Assembly: GCA_002733415.1 (NCBI GenBank) | Contig: NVVR01000016.1 | Location: 1-64,000 of the forward strand | Length of the DNA stretch: 64,000 nucleotides | Origin: Kordia sp. | Lineage (GTDB): Bacteria; Bacteroidota; Bacteroidia; Flavobacteriales; Flavobacteriaceae | Reading direction: 5' to 3' | Shown here: piece after piece, positions 44,080-52,242 of the stretch | Position numbering within the stretch: position 1 is the stretch's first letter | How the letters are laid out: each line of letters starts with the position of its first letter | Translations under genes and position numbers: made by a program | The notes under the pieces: generated by a model | Told to the model about the DNA's origin: nothing | The model's input: the letters and a program-made list of their open reading frames with translations, nothing else | Database searches by the model: none

Positions 44080-45573
44080 CTAAATGTAGAACTTAGACAA
44101 TTTATCTGCTATTACTCTATTGTCCGAAAGCCTTGGGAGTTTGTTCTGTCCTCCCAGCTTCCCTATTGATTTCATATAATTATGAAATCCGTTTTTAGTT
44201 ATTTTTGTAATCTCTAGTTTTCGCAATACTTTCCCTTCAATTAAATCGAAATAATATGCATTTTGCTGCTGTAAAGACAAGTCAATTTTTTTTGCAAAAA
44301 CCTCCATATCCTCAGGTTCATTTTCAAACTCAATAAACCACTCATGATATGGCAATCCACTTTCTGGGGTTATTTGTGGCGCTACAGTAAATTCATTTAT
44401 TCGTATCTCAGTACCTAAAACTGCTTCCTGTAAAGCTTGTTCTACTTCTTTTCCTATTACGTGTTCTCCAAAAGCAGAAATAAAATGTTTTATTCTCCCT
44501 GAAACAACAATCCTATAAGGTTTCGTTGATGTAAACTGAATTGTATCGCCAATATTATATGCCCACAATCCAGCAGTAGTAGAAATTATCATCACATAAT
44601 TAACACCTATTTCAACATCTTTTAAAGTAATTCTTTTTGCATTTTCATTAGAAAAATCAGCCGCTTTTACAAATTCATAAAATATTCCAGAATCCAATTG
44701 CAATAACATCCCTTTTTCTTTTTGAGAATCTTGAAATGCGAAGAAGCCTTCAGAGGCAGGATACAATTCTATACTATCTACTTTTCTCCCTATTAAGCTT
44801 TCAAACTTATTTCGATAAGGCTCATAATTAACCCCACCATAAATAAATAGATTAAAGTTTTTAAAAAGTTCGCCTACTGGCTTATTTGTTTTCTCTACTA
44901 GTTTTTCAAAATACATTTGAACCCAAGAAGGAATTCCAGAAATGATTGACATATCCTGAGTAACAGTTTCTTCAACTATAGCATTTACTTTGGTTTCCCA
45001 ATCATCAATGCAATTGGTCTCCCAACTAGGCAGTCTATTCTTTAACAAATATTTAGGAACATAATGCGCCACAATACCGGATAACCTACCTAGTTTCACC
45101 CCATTTTGTTCTGACAAAACCGGACTTCCTTGTAGAAAAATCATTTTCCCATTTACAAAACGGGTATTCTTTGTTTCTGCGATATAACACATAATTGCAT
45201 TTCGTGCATTTGTAGTATGTATTGGCATGGATTCCTTTGTAATAGGAATGTATTTTGCTCCAGAAGTAGTCCCCGATGTTTTAGCAAAGTATAAGGGTTT
45301 GTTAGGCCATAGAATATTCTCCTCTCCAGCTACAACTTTATCTACATAAAAACGCAAGCCTTCATAATCACGAATAGGAACTTGTTTCACAAAATCATGA
45401 TGTGAATTAATACTCACGAAATTATGATCCTTTCCAAACTCAGTTGATGTAGCAACACTTATTAGTTCTTGAAAAACACGCTCTTGCGTAGTTAACGGAT
45501 CATTTATCCATTTATCCATTCGTCTTCTTACCCTTAAGGCTAAAGGTAATGCTAGTATTGATTTTAATGACAT
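44080..45573 (-). CDS. GH3-family acyl-adenylating ligase
   Basis: A 497-residue member of the GH3 branch of adenylate-forming enzymes. In plants these join amino acids to jasmonate or auxin; bacterial substrates are unknown. The three ATP motifs are present: YFAKTSGTTSGAKYIPITK (about residues 95-113), YPASEGFFAFQ (about 267) and YNIGDTIQFTS (about 345). VVSGRIKHFISAFGEHV closes the hinge region. There is no signal or membrane segment. It is the first gene of the minus-strand run and is followed by the DUF6909 gene. The preceding spacer is filled by an inverted-repeat element. Confidence 0.9.
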   Translation of the reverse strand: MSLKSILALPLALRVRRRMDKWINDPLTTQERVFQELISVATSTEFGKDHNFVSINSHHDFVKQVPIRDYEGLRFYVDKVVAGEENILWPNKPLYFAKTSGTTSGAKYIPITKESMPIHTTNARNAIMCYIAETKNTRFVNGKMIFLQGSPVLSEQNGVKLGRLSGIVAHYVPKYLLKNRLPSWETNCIDDWETKVNAIVEETVTQDMSIISGIPSWVQMYFEKLVEKTNKPVGELFKNFNLFIYGGVNYEPYRNKFESLIGRKVDSIELYPASEGFFAFQDSQKEKGMLLQLDSGIFYEFVKAADFSNENAKRITLKDVEIGVNYVMIISTTAGLWAYNIGDTIQFTSTKPYRIVVSGRIKHFISAFGEHVIGKEVEQALQEAVLGTEIRINEFTVAPQITPESGLPYHEWFIEFENEPEDMEVFAKKIDLSLQQQNAYYFDLIEGKVLRKLEITKITKNGFHNYMKSIGKLGGQNKLPRLSDNRVIADKLSKFYI

Positions 45574-45576
45574 ATT

Positions 45577-45737
45577 ATACCAATTTGGTTATTTAATGAC
45601 GTATTAAATGTTTTCTTTTTCAGAATTCTATCGTTAAAACATTTAACCATAGCTAAGGCTATTCTGAAATATTTTGCCTCAGTTTACAAAAAAATAATTC
45701 AATTTAATTATATATCATTAAATAATCAAATTGGTAT
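45577..45737. repeat. Inverted-repeat (MITE-like) element between gh3 and M23 gene
   Basis: The ends are a 23-base inverted repeat, ATACCAATTTGGTTATTTAA... against ...TTAAATAATCAAATTGGTAT, with one mismatch. The element is about 160 bases, has no open frame and fills the spacer; its right end runs into the M23 peptidase stop codon. Its termini (ATACCAATT) match those of two other elements in the window (46999-47172, 62087-62166). Confidence 0.65.
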
Positions 45738-46591
45738 TAAAAGGCAATAAAGTTAGTAGGATCTAAGGCATGACCATCGCTCCAAAGTTCAAAATGTAAA
45801 TGCGGACCTGTAGTCAATTCGCCCGTAGCTCCTGAGAAAGAAATCACTTCTCCAGTTTCTACATAATCTCCTTGTGATTTATTTATTGAAGAGTTGTGCT
45901 TATATACCGATAATAATTTATTAGCATGTTCTATAATAATTACATAGCCAGTATCTGCGGTCCATTCTGCAAATATGACTCTTCCATCTGAAACAGATTT
46001 AACTGCTGTCCCAACTGCAACAACTACATCTACGGCAAAGTGTTTATCTTCCGGCTTAAACCCTTCAGAAATACTTCCTTTTACTGGGGGAAACAATACA
46101 AAGTTTACCTTTTCTTGCTCCCCTTCTAATAAATTATATTTATCCTCTCTTGCTACTTTTTCTCGTAACAACGAATCTTCTTTAGAGGTTGAGATAGAGA
46201 TAAAAACTTCATTATTAGTTTCATTCCCATTAATTTCTTTCAAAGCATCCAACGGAAACACATTACCCATAAGTACTCTACGAATACTATTTAATTGCTT
46301 CTTATTTATAAGTAATGCTACTTCTAATGAATCTGCTTTACTCACTAGCTGATGTGCTTTATTTTTTAAAGATGTAGAAGAATAACCTGGAATATACTCT
46401 CTTAAAGGGGTAAATGCTATTAAAACCGTAGTGAGAGCAATTAGCGCAATAATTGAAAAACCCGAAATTACAAATACATTTAAACGAGTAAGATTAAAGG
46501 AGAGTTTCTCCTCAAAAGTATCATCATTTAAAATTACCAAGCGATATTTACTTAGTAGTTTTTGTTTTATTTTTTTATTTTTACTAGTCAT
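45737..46591 (-). CDS. Membrane-anchored M23 (LytM-type) peptidase
   Basis: A 284-residue protein with a short cytosolic N-terminus, one membrane helix (about 33-57, VFVISGFSIIALIALTTVLI), a coiled-coil linker and a C-terminal M23 domain (about 180-280). Both zinc motifs are intact: KHFAVDVVV (HxxxD) and GPHLHFELW (HxH). It is probably an active peptidoglycan endopeptidase facing the periplasm. It is divergent from tatA. Confidence 0.93.
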   Translation of the reverse strand: MTSKNKKIKQKLLSKYRLVILNDDTFEEKLSFNLTRLNVFVISGFSIIALIALTTVLIAFTPLREYIPGYSSTSLKNKAHQLVSKADSLEVALLINKKQLNSIRRVLMGNVFPLDALKEINGNETNNEVFISISTSKEDSLLREKVAREDKYNLLEGEQEKVNFVLFPPVKGSISEGFKPEDKHFAVDVVVAVGTAVKSVSDGRVIFAEWTADTGYVIIIEHANKLLSVYKHNSSINKSQGDYVETGEVISFSGATGELTTGPHLHFELWSDGHALDPTNFIAF

Positions 46592-46640
46592 AACAATACA
46601 AATATAACCCTTGTTACACTAAAAATTAAGTTTTAAATGC

Positions 46641-46668
46641 TTGTTTTCAACTTTTCTTAGTAAATTTG
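46641..46668 (+). promoter_or_regulatory. Bacteroidota-type promoter of tatA
   Basis: TTG (46641-46643), a 17-base spacer and TAAATTTG (46661-46668) match the -33 TTG and -7 TAnnTTTG consensus. The tatA start follows 23 bases later. Confidence 0.6.
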
Positions 46669-46691
46669 TTGTATCAAAATTTAGATACATT

Positions 46692-46889
46692 ATGATTTCA
46701 TTAGGAATATTTTTAGGATTTGTAGGACCATGGCAATGGATTGTTATCGGTGTAGTTATTTTGCTGTTTTTTGGAGGAAAGAAAATCCCTGAACTAATGA
46801 AAGGTTTAGGTGGCGGAATTAAAGAATTCAAAAAAGCAACCAAGGAAGAGGAGGAAGAAGCTAAAAAAGTAAAAGATTCTAAAGAGTAA
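46692..46889 (+). CDS. tatA: Sec-independent protein translocase subunit TatA
   Basis: A 65-residue protein. I start at ATG 46692, placing the single membrane helix ([20 protein letters not shown]) at residues 11-30; the 17 residues upstream in frame are not TatA-like. The amphipathic helix [20 protein letters not shown] follows, then an acidic-basic tail. TatA oligomers form the translocation pore for folded, twin-arginine proteins. TatC is not in the window. The gene has its own promoter and terminator. Confidence 0.95.
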   Translation: MISLGIFLGFVGPWQWIVIGVVILLFFGGKKIPELMKGLGGGIKEFKKATKEEEEEAKKVKDSKE

Positions 46890-46918
46890 TCTTTACTTTT
46901 TAGAACTTCATGATATCT

Positions 46919-46946
46919 AAAACCTTCTCGTAAAACAGAAGGTTTT
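46919..46946 (+). terminator. Terminator of tatA
   Basis: AAAACCTTCT and AGAAGGTTTT form a 10-base-pair stem with an 8-base loop, followed by ATTATTT, 30 bases after the tatA stop. Confidence 0.75.
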
Positions 46947-46998
46947 ATTATTTCCCTTCAGTGGGTTTTACTAAATAATTGCACCCTGAAAAGATAAA

Positions 46999-47172
46999 TT
47001 ACCAGTTAAAATTCAAAACGCACTAATAAATCGTTTCTTTTAGGCTTATTTATCGCTTAAAGATATAACCGTAACTATCCCGATAGCTATCGGGAATGCT
47101 TTTATTTTTAAACTCAACTAAATCTAAAATAATTCAATTTTCTTATGAGCATCTTGAAATTTAGCTTGGTAT
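46999..47172. repeat. MITE-like element, long form
   Basis: The left end (TACCAGTTAAAATTCAAAAC) and right end (GAGCATCTTGAAATTTAGCT then TGGTAT) match the ends of the 80-base element at 62087-62166 and are inverted repeats of each other. The middle carries about 95 extra bases, including a perfect 18-base palindrome TCCCGATAGCTATCGGGA (47078-47095). There is no gene inside. It ends 40 bases before the 5-formyl-THF cyclo-ligase start. Confidence 0.65.
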
Positions 47173-47212
47173 AATTCTCATTCAGCTTATCTCGAACACA
47201 CTATATATTACA

Positions 47213-47782
47213 ATGCTAAAAACTGATCTAAGGAAATTATACAAATCTAAACGCAACGAATTATCACTATCAGAAATAGACGGGTTAAGTTTGCAAATAG
47301 CTAATCGACTATTAAAGCTTTCTGTTTGGGATAAAACATATTATCACCTGTTTTTAACTATTGAGGAACAAAAGGAAGTACAAACTGAATATATCTTACA
47401 TATTCTACATGCCAAAGACAAAGAAGTAGTTGTTCCAAAAAGCGACTTCAAAACGGTAGCGCTAATCAACTACCTACTAACTGATAATACTAGAATACAG
47501 AAAAATAAACACAACATTCCTGAACCAGTTGATGGCCTTGAAGTTCCTAATAATAAAATAGACGTAGTCTTTATTCCTTTACTAGCTTTTGATGAGAAAG
47601 GAAATAGGGTTGGCTATGGCAAAGGGTTTTATGACAACATGTTAAACAAATGCTCCCCAGATTGCATTAAAATTGGAGTTTCCTTTTTTGAAGCTACAGA
47701 TGATTTAATAACTGATGTTTTCGAAGGTGATATTCCGCTAGATTATTGTATTACTCCTAAGAAAATATATTCTTTCAGATAA
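47213..47782 (+). CDS. 5-formyltetrahydrofolate cyclo-ligase
   Basis: A 189-residue enzyme that converts 5-formyl-THF to 5,10-methenyl-THF with ATP. It opens with LKTDLRKLYKSKRNEL (basic N-terminal helix) and contains VVVPKSDF, IPEPVDG and VFIPLLAFDEKGNRVGYGKG (the ATP-binding GYGKGFYD signature of the family). It ends DIPLDYCITPKKI. Length is canonical. It is convergent with the thioesterase gene. Confidence 0.95.
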   Translation: MLKTDLRKLYKSKRNELSLSEIDGLSLQIANRLLKLSVWDKTYYHLFLTIEEQKEVQTEYILHILHAKDKEVVVPKSDFKTVALINYLLTDNTRIQKNKHNIPEPVDGLEVPNNKIDVVFIPLLAFDEKGNRVGYGKGFYDNMLNKCSPDCIKIGVSFFEATDDLITDVFEGDIPLDYCITPKKIYSFR

Positions 47783-47798
47783 ACACACCTCATCCTAA

Positions 47799-47824
47799 CC
47801 TTTCCTCAAGAGAAGGGCCTTTTT
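47799..47824 (+). terminator. Weak terminator between convergent genes
   Basis: CCTTTC and GAAGGG form a 6-base-pair stem (one G-T pair) around a 7-base loop, followed by CCTTTTT. It lies between the cyclo-ligase and thioesterase genes. Confidence 0.4.
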
Positions 47825-48338
47825 ACTCTCCTAAAAACAACGCCTTTAACTCTTTTGCATCAATAGGGTTCATTCTTCCCGCTAAAATTAAACTCAATTG
47901 TTTACGGCGTAAGGCTCCTTCAAATCGCTCTTTTTCTAATTCAGTTTGAGGATCAATTTCAGGAACTTTAATTGGCGAACCGGTATTATCTACAGCTACA
48001 AAAGTATAAATACCTTCATTTGCTTTAGTTCGAAATCCTGACTCCCTGTCTTCAATCCAAACATCAATATACACCTCCATTGAACTCGTAAAAGCTCTTG
48101 AAACTTTTGCTTCAATAGTCACTACACTTCCCGTTGGAACTGCTTTATTAAAAGCAACATGATTTACTGATGCAGTTACAACAATACGCCTGCAATGTCT
48201 TCTAGCAGCAATACTTGCAGCACGATCCATACGCGACAACAACTCTCCTCCAAATAAATTATTTAACGGATTTGTTTCTCCAGGTAACACTAAATCAGTA
48301 ACAGTGGTAAGAGAATCTATAGGATATTTTGCCGTCAT
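47823..48338 (-). CDS. Acyl-CoA thioesterase, hotdog fold (YciA/BACH-like)
   Basis: A 171-residue protein. I start at ATG 48338 because MTAKYPIDSLTTVTDLVLPG fits the family; the 21 residues before it do not. The core shows ETNPLNNLFGGELLSRMDRA (catalytic Asn and Asp region), AASIAARRHCRRIVVTASVN and HVAFNKAVPTGSVVTIEAKV, typical of YciA/ACOT7-type thioesterases acting on CoA esters in the cytosol. The C-terminal 30 residues are a charged helix. Confidence 0.9.
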   Translation of the reverse strand: MTAKYPIDSLTTVTDLVLPGETNPLNNLFGGELLSRMDRAASIAARRHCRRIVVTASVNHVAFNKAVPTGSVVTIEAKVSRAFTSSMEVYIDVWIEDRESGFRTKANEGIYTFVAVDNTGSPIKVPEIDPQTELEKERFEGALRRKQLSLILAGRMNPIDAKELKALFLGE

Positions 48339-48470
48339 ATTACAATTTTTAAGCAAAGGTAAAAGGAAATACGATTTAATTAACGTTTTACTAAAAAACA
48401 TTAATTATCCAATAAAGCAATAGCTATGTGGCAGCTGTCATTATTTTTTATAAATAAGCCCGCTGGCGGT

Positions 48471-49430
48471 TTAGTCCATTTTTTTCACTAACAACCACGC
48501 ACCAGAATTATGTGATTTTTTAATAGCTCTTAATGTCGTTAACGCTTCTGATTTATCAACAATACTTGCATACACAACTTGATGTAATCCGTATTTATTT
48601 TGACCAATTTTCCTAGCAGAAAATCCAGCCTTTTGTAATTGTTCTATTTTCTTGTCAGCATTTTCTTCAAAACGAAAAGCACCAGCAATGATATGATAGC
48701 TACCTACTTGCTTTTTTTCTACTGAAATATTAAATATTACCTCAGGAACCTCTATTGGACTCACATCAAAAAAAGAAGCTCTTTGATAAGCTGATTTTTC
48801 AATTTCTAAAGTTTTTAAATCATTGTGCGAAGCTACTCCCTCCATTTGATCAGTATATACTTGACTCCCTAAAACTCCTGACAACCCAAGTGCAACCACA
48901 GCAACTGCCGCATATTTTAAATAAGAACGCTTCGCTTTAACTCTTGTTTCTGGAATAAATGCAATTGGTGCTTTTTCTTCTAAAACAGCTACTTCTTCCT
49001 TATAAACCTCACGTAAAACAGGGGATTTGTATGTTGACTGTAAGCCAAATGCAGTAGTTAAATAATTAACTTCTTCTAGTGGTGCAAATTGAAGTTTCCC
49101 TTCATTATTTAATGAAAAATGCCCGATTTTCTCAAACAACACCGTTTCTCCTGCTACTAATTTCCCTTTTATGCTAGTAACATAATCAGTAATTTTTTCA
49201 ACCGCTTCGGTATATGAACATTGATCAGCTCCTACAATATGGTTTGCTAACAAGCCGTCATTTTGTTTTAACTGCTCGTTAAAAGATATTACTTTCCTTG
49301 GTGGCAAAAATACATTTGTAGTCACATCCATTACCGCACTATGCTTCTGTGTTAAAAATGCTCCAAATTCAGGAACCAATACACATTCATATCTGTATAA
49401 TAAATCGCTAATGTAATTTGTTAATGCCAT
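48471..49430 (-). CDS. HU-CCDC81 and SPOR domain protein
   Basis: A 319-residue protein started at ATG 49430 (MALTNYISDLLYRYECVLVP). Residues 1-135 are the paired HU-like/CCDC81 domains of Bacteroidota (VPEFGAFLTQKHSA, FEKIGHFSLNNEGKL). A membrane helix lies at about 178-198 (YAAVAVVALGLSGVLG), and a C-terminal SPOR domain at about 245-319 (GSYHIIAGAFRFEENADKKI) binds denuded septal peptidoglycan. The order suggests DNA or cytosolic contact on one side and the division site on the other. A good promoter lies upstream. Confidence 0.92.
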   Translation of the reverse strand: MALTNYISDLLYRYECVLVPEFGAFLTQKHSAVMDVTTNVFLPPRKVISFNEQLKQNDGLLANHIVGADQCSYTEAVEKITDYVTSIKGKLVAGETVLFEKIGHFSLNNEGKLQFAPLEEVNYLTTAFGLQSTYKSPVLREVYKEEVAVLEEKAPIAFIPETRVKAKRSYLKYAAVAVVALGLSGVLGSQVYTDQMEGVASHNDLKTLEIEKSAYQRASFFDVSPIEVPEVIFNISVEKKQVGSYHIIAGAFRFEENADKKIEQLQKAGFSARKIGQNKYGLHQVVYASIVDKSEALTTLRAIKKSHNSGAWLLVKKMD

Positions 49431-49512
49431 TGATAAGTACTTATTGGTTATTAAACCCGAATTACGCATCTGAAAATCTATTAGACATTCTTATTACCTC
49501 ATTCGGCTTATA

Positions 49513-49542
49513 CAAATTTACATTTTTTTAAAAAAGCAGCAA
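49513..49542 (-). promoter_or_regulatory. Bacteroidota-type promoter of the SPOR gene
   Basis: On the minus strand TTG (49542-49540), a 19-base spacer and TAAATTTG (49520-49513) match the consensus exactly. The predicted leader is about 75 bases. Confidence 0.6.
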
Positions 49543-49611
49543 TTCGGTTATACAATAGTTATTAACAATCAGATATTTTCGGTAACTTTAAACTGATAAT
49601 CAAATCATTAA

Positions 49612-50718
49612 ATGACTGAAAAAGATCTACTATATACACTTGCTTTACAAAAGGCTTCGAAAATTGGTGATATTACCGCAAAAAAATTAATTCAGCACTG
49701 CGGTTCTCCAGAAGAAATATTTAAAGAAAAGGCTGCTGTATTACAATCTATAGATGGTATAGGGAGTTTTCTTACCAAATCCATTAAAGACGCTTCAATA
49801 TTAATCGATGCTGAAAAAGAGCTGAATTACTTAGAAAAAAACAATATCAAACATTGGTACTTTCAAGAAGAGGCATATCCAAACCGTTTAAAAAACTGCA
49901 TTGACGGACCAATATTATTGTTTCATAGTGGTACTATTAATTTAAAACATCAGAAAATAATTAGTATTGTTGGCACGCGAAATATTACGAACTACGGAAA
50001 AATACTATGTGAACAAATAATAGATGAGTTAAGTGTTTTAAATCCGGTTATTGTTTCTGGGTTTGCATATGGAACAGACATTACAGCACATAAATCTGCT
50101 ATAAAAAACAACATACAAACCATAGGGTGTTTAGCACACGGATTGAATCAGATATACCCTAAGGTCCATAAAAAGCACATCCATGAAGTTGAAAAAAATG
50201 GTGGGTTCGTTACTGAGTTTTGGAGCACTTCTAATCCTGATAGGGAAAATTTCATAAAACGGAATAGAGTTATCGCTGGCTTATCAGAAGCTACCTTAGT
50301 GATAGAAAGCGCTGAAAAAGGAGGTAGCTTGATCACTGCTGATATTGCCAACTCCTACAACAGGGAAGTTTTTGCTACTCCTGGCAGACCTGAAGACAAA
50401 CTAAGTATTGGCACCAATAACCTAATTAAGCTACAAAGAGCTCAATTGGTTACCTCTGCAGCAGATATTATTTATATGCTCAACTGGGAAACAAAAAACA
50501 GTACTGTTAAACCTATACAACAACAACTTTTCATAGAACTCAATGAAACTGAAGAAACAATTGTAAGCTTCTTAAAAGGAAAAGACAAAGTAGATCTAGA
50601 CACTATTGCAATTTCCTGTCAGCTACCTATCTATTCTATTTCTTCAACATTATTAAACCTAGAACTCAAAGGAGTCATCCGACCACACCCAGGAAAACAA
50701 TTTGAACATCTTGGATAA
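49612..50718 (+). CDS. dprA: DNA-processing protein DprA
   Basis: A 368-residue protein that loads RecA on incoming single-stranded DNA during transformation. An N-terminal helix-hairpin-helix part (SKIGDITAKKLIQHCGS) precedes the Rossmann core: ISIVGTRNITNYGK, VIVSGFAYGTDITAHKSA, IGCLAHGLNQIYPKVH, NRVIAGLSEATLVIESAEKG and GSLITADIANSYNREVFATP. A C-terminal winged-helix-like domain (about 305-368) ends the chain. Divergent from the SPOR gene. Confidence 0.96.
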   Translation: MTEKDLLYTLALQKASKIGDITAKKLIQHCGSPEEIFKEKAAVLQSIDGIGSFLTKSIKDASILIDAEKELNYLEKNNIKHWYFQEEAYPNRLKNCIDGPILLFHSGTINLKHQKIISIVGTRNITNYGKILCEQIIDELSVLNPVIVSGFAYGTDITAHKSAIKNNIQTIGCLAHGLNQIYPKVHKKHIHEVEKNGGFVTEFWSTSNPDRENFIKRNRVIAGLSEATLVIESAEKGGSLITADIANSYNREVFATPGRPEDKLSIGTNNLIKLQRAQLVTSAADIIYMLNWETKNSTVKPIQQQLFIELNETEETIVSFLKGKDKVDLDTIAISCQLPIYSISSTLLNLELKGVIRPHPGKQFEHLG

Positions 50719-50724
50719 AAAAAA

Positions 50725-50746
50725 AGACTGCCTTCTCAGACAGTCT
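50725..50746 (-). terminator. Terminator between dprA and DUF5689 gene
   Basis: On the minus strand AGACTGTCT-GAGA-AGGCAGTCT forms a 9-base-pair stem (one G-T pair) with a GAGA loop, followed by nine T. It best serves the minus-strand DUF5689 gene and could also stop dprA. Confidence 0.8.
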
Positions 50747-50776
50747 ATATATTTCTATTTTAAATAACTTAAACAA

Positions 50777-52177
50777 TTACATTCCTAACACCCTTACATT
50801 ATCCACACGGTAAGTACCATCTAATAACGGATCAGTCCCCGCACCTGTTACTTTAAAAGCTACATATAACGTTCCTATATATGAAGAAACATCTATAAAA
50901 CCTGAGTTGACAAAAACACTACTTGAATCACCCATAGTTACTAAATTTGCGCTTATCGGCTCCCAAGTCGCTGCTAAAACATCAGCACCATCATAATCAG
51001 TAGACACAAATACTTCGATTTTATTAAAATTTGAGGTAATACTTTTTTTAGCGGTTTGAAAATCTAAAAATTCTGAAGTTTGTGCATCCATATCAATCCC
51101 TGGAGAAACCAACCAACCAATATTACTTGCGTCCCCAGTACTTGCACAACTAAATTCTGCAAATTTAAGACCACTTGATACTTGTTCTGTCCATAATTCT
51201 CCTCCTGCCTCTGCAAAATTTGTCCAATTAGGGATATCTAAATTTGAATTATCATTTGCTGTTTCAAAATCCTCTTCAAAAACAGTGGTAAACAGACTTG
51301 TATCTAAAGGCGTACATCGTTCTGAGCTAAAATCAACATCATTTGGGCTATTCAATGCCATTACTATATTGTCTCCATCATAATCTTTAGTTATCATACC
51401 AGATATAACTCCATTACCTGTAGGCAAAATAAAATTTTTAAAATCCGCAAAAGTACTTGTTTCTAATATGAAGTTTTTATAACCAATCCCTTCGCAAGAT
51501 TGCATTATTCTTGGTGAATCAAAACTATCGTCAGAATTCACATACGACTCTCCTTCTAAACTCGCAGTAAACTCCATGTTATCTAATTGAATAAACATAC
51601 CAACATGAGTATTGTTTACTAAAGCAACATTAATTGGTAATGGACTTATAGTCATTGTGTTTTTAGAACGAAACACTTGGTTAATTATTTGATTTACAGA
51701 AATTGACCCTATTTCCGAACCATCCTCACTTCCTCCTAAAGCAATTACACCATCATATGAATTTGTTTCTCCTACAAACAACCCTTCAAGGTTAATATAC
51801 ACTTCTCTTCCAAAGTTATACTTCGCAAAAGTATCTGACATATTCAACACTATTTTAATACCTGCAGTAGGGTTTGTTGGATCATCCTGTATGTAAAATT
51901 CTTTATAAAAATTACCTGACTCATCAGAAGATACTACATAACCTTTTACATAAACTTTTGATAAAATTTGATTTGCCGCACCAGTAGAAAATTGATTTTT
52001 AAGCTCAGCTATTGTTAATTCTGTATACTCTGAATTCCCTAATAATTCTTGTAATTTTAAATTTTCCGTTACTCCTAAATCTGTAGGTACTGAATAATCG
52101 TCATCTTGCACACAAGCTGTAAACATCCCTATATAAAGGAATACTGCTACTATTTTAAATATATTAATTGTTTTCAT
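50777..52177 (-). CDS. DUF5689 surface lipoprotein
   Basis: A 466-residue protein started at ATG 52177, where MKTINIFKIVAVFLYIGMFT plus TAC gives a lipobox (Cys about 22). Residues about 45-250 match the OB-fold-like DUF5689 (YVKGYVVSSDESGNFYKEFY, YIQDDPTNPTAGIKIVL). Residues about 295-465 form a jellyroll-like domain of the DUF5017/cleaved-adhesin sort (FEEDFETANDNSNLDIPNW, WLVSPGIDMDAQ). It follows the TonB receptor gene by 65 bases, as in many flavobacteria, and is probably its surface-exposed partner. Ligand unknown. Confidence 0.85.
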   Translation of the reverse strand: MKTINIFKIVAVFLYIGMFTACVQDDDYSVPTDLGVTENLKLQELLGNSEYTELTIAELKNQFSTGAANQILSKVYVKGYVVSSDESGNFYKEFYIQDDPTNPTAGIKIVLNMSDTFAKYNFGREVYINLEGLFVGETNSYDGVIALGGSEDGSEIGSISVNQIINQVFRSKNTMTISPLPINVALVNNTHVGMFIQLDNMEFTASLEGESYVNSDDSFDSPRIMQSCEGIGYKNFILETSTFADFKNFILPTGNGVISGMITKDYDGDNIVMALNSPNDVDFSSERCTPLDTSLFTTVFEEDFETANDNSNLDIPNWTNFAEAGGELWTEQVSSGLKFAEFSCASTGDASNIGWLVSPGIDMDAQTSEFLDFQTAKKSITSNFNKIEVFVSTDYDGADVLAATWEPISANLVTMGDSSSVFVNSGFIDVSSYIGTLYVAFKVTGAGTDPLLDGTYRVDNVRVLGM

Positions 52178-52242
52178 TGTAAATGTTTTTATAGTAAGAC
52201 AAAACAAACGTTTCATCATCAATTTAATTTATTTTTATTTTT

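Noticed and set aside
12123..45573. The accessory region as a possible defence island
   Set aside because: Every recognisable gene belongs to glycan or nucleotide-sugar metabolism; no nuclease, helicase, methylase or toxin pair was found.
46619..46843. Minus-strand frame over tatA
   Set aside because: It is the shadow of tatA and its promoter; the plus strand encodes an unmistakable TatA.
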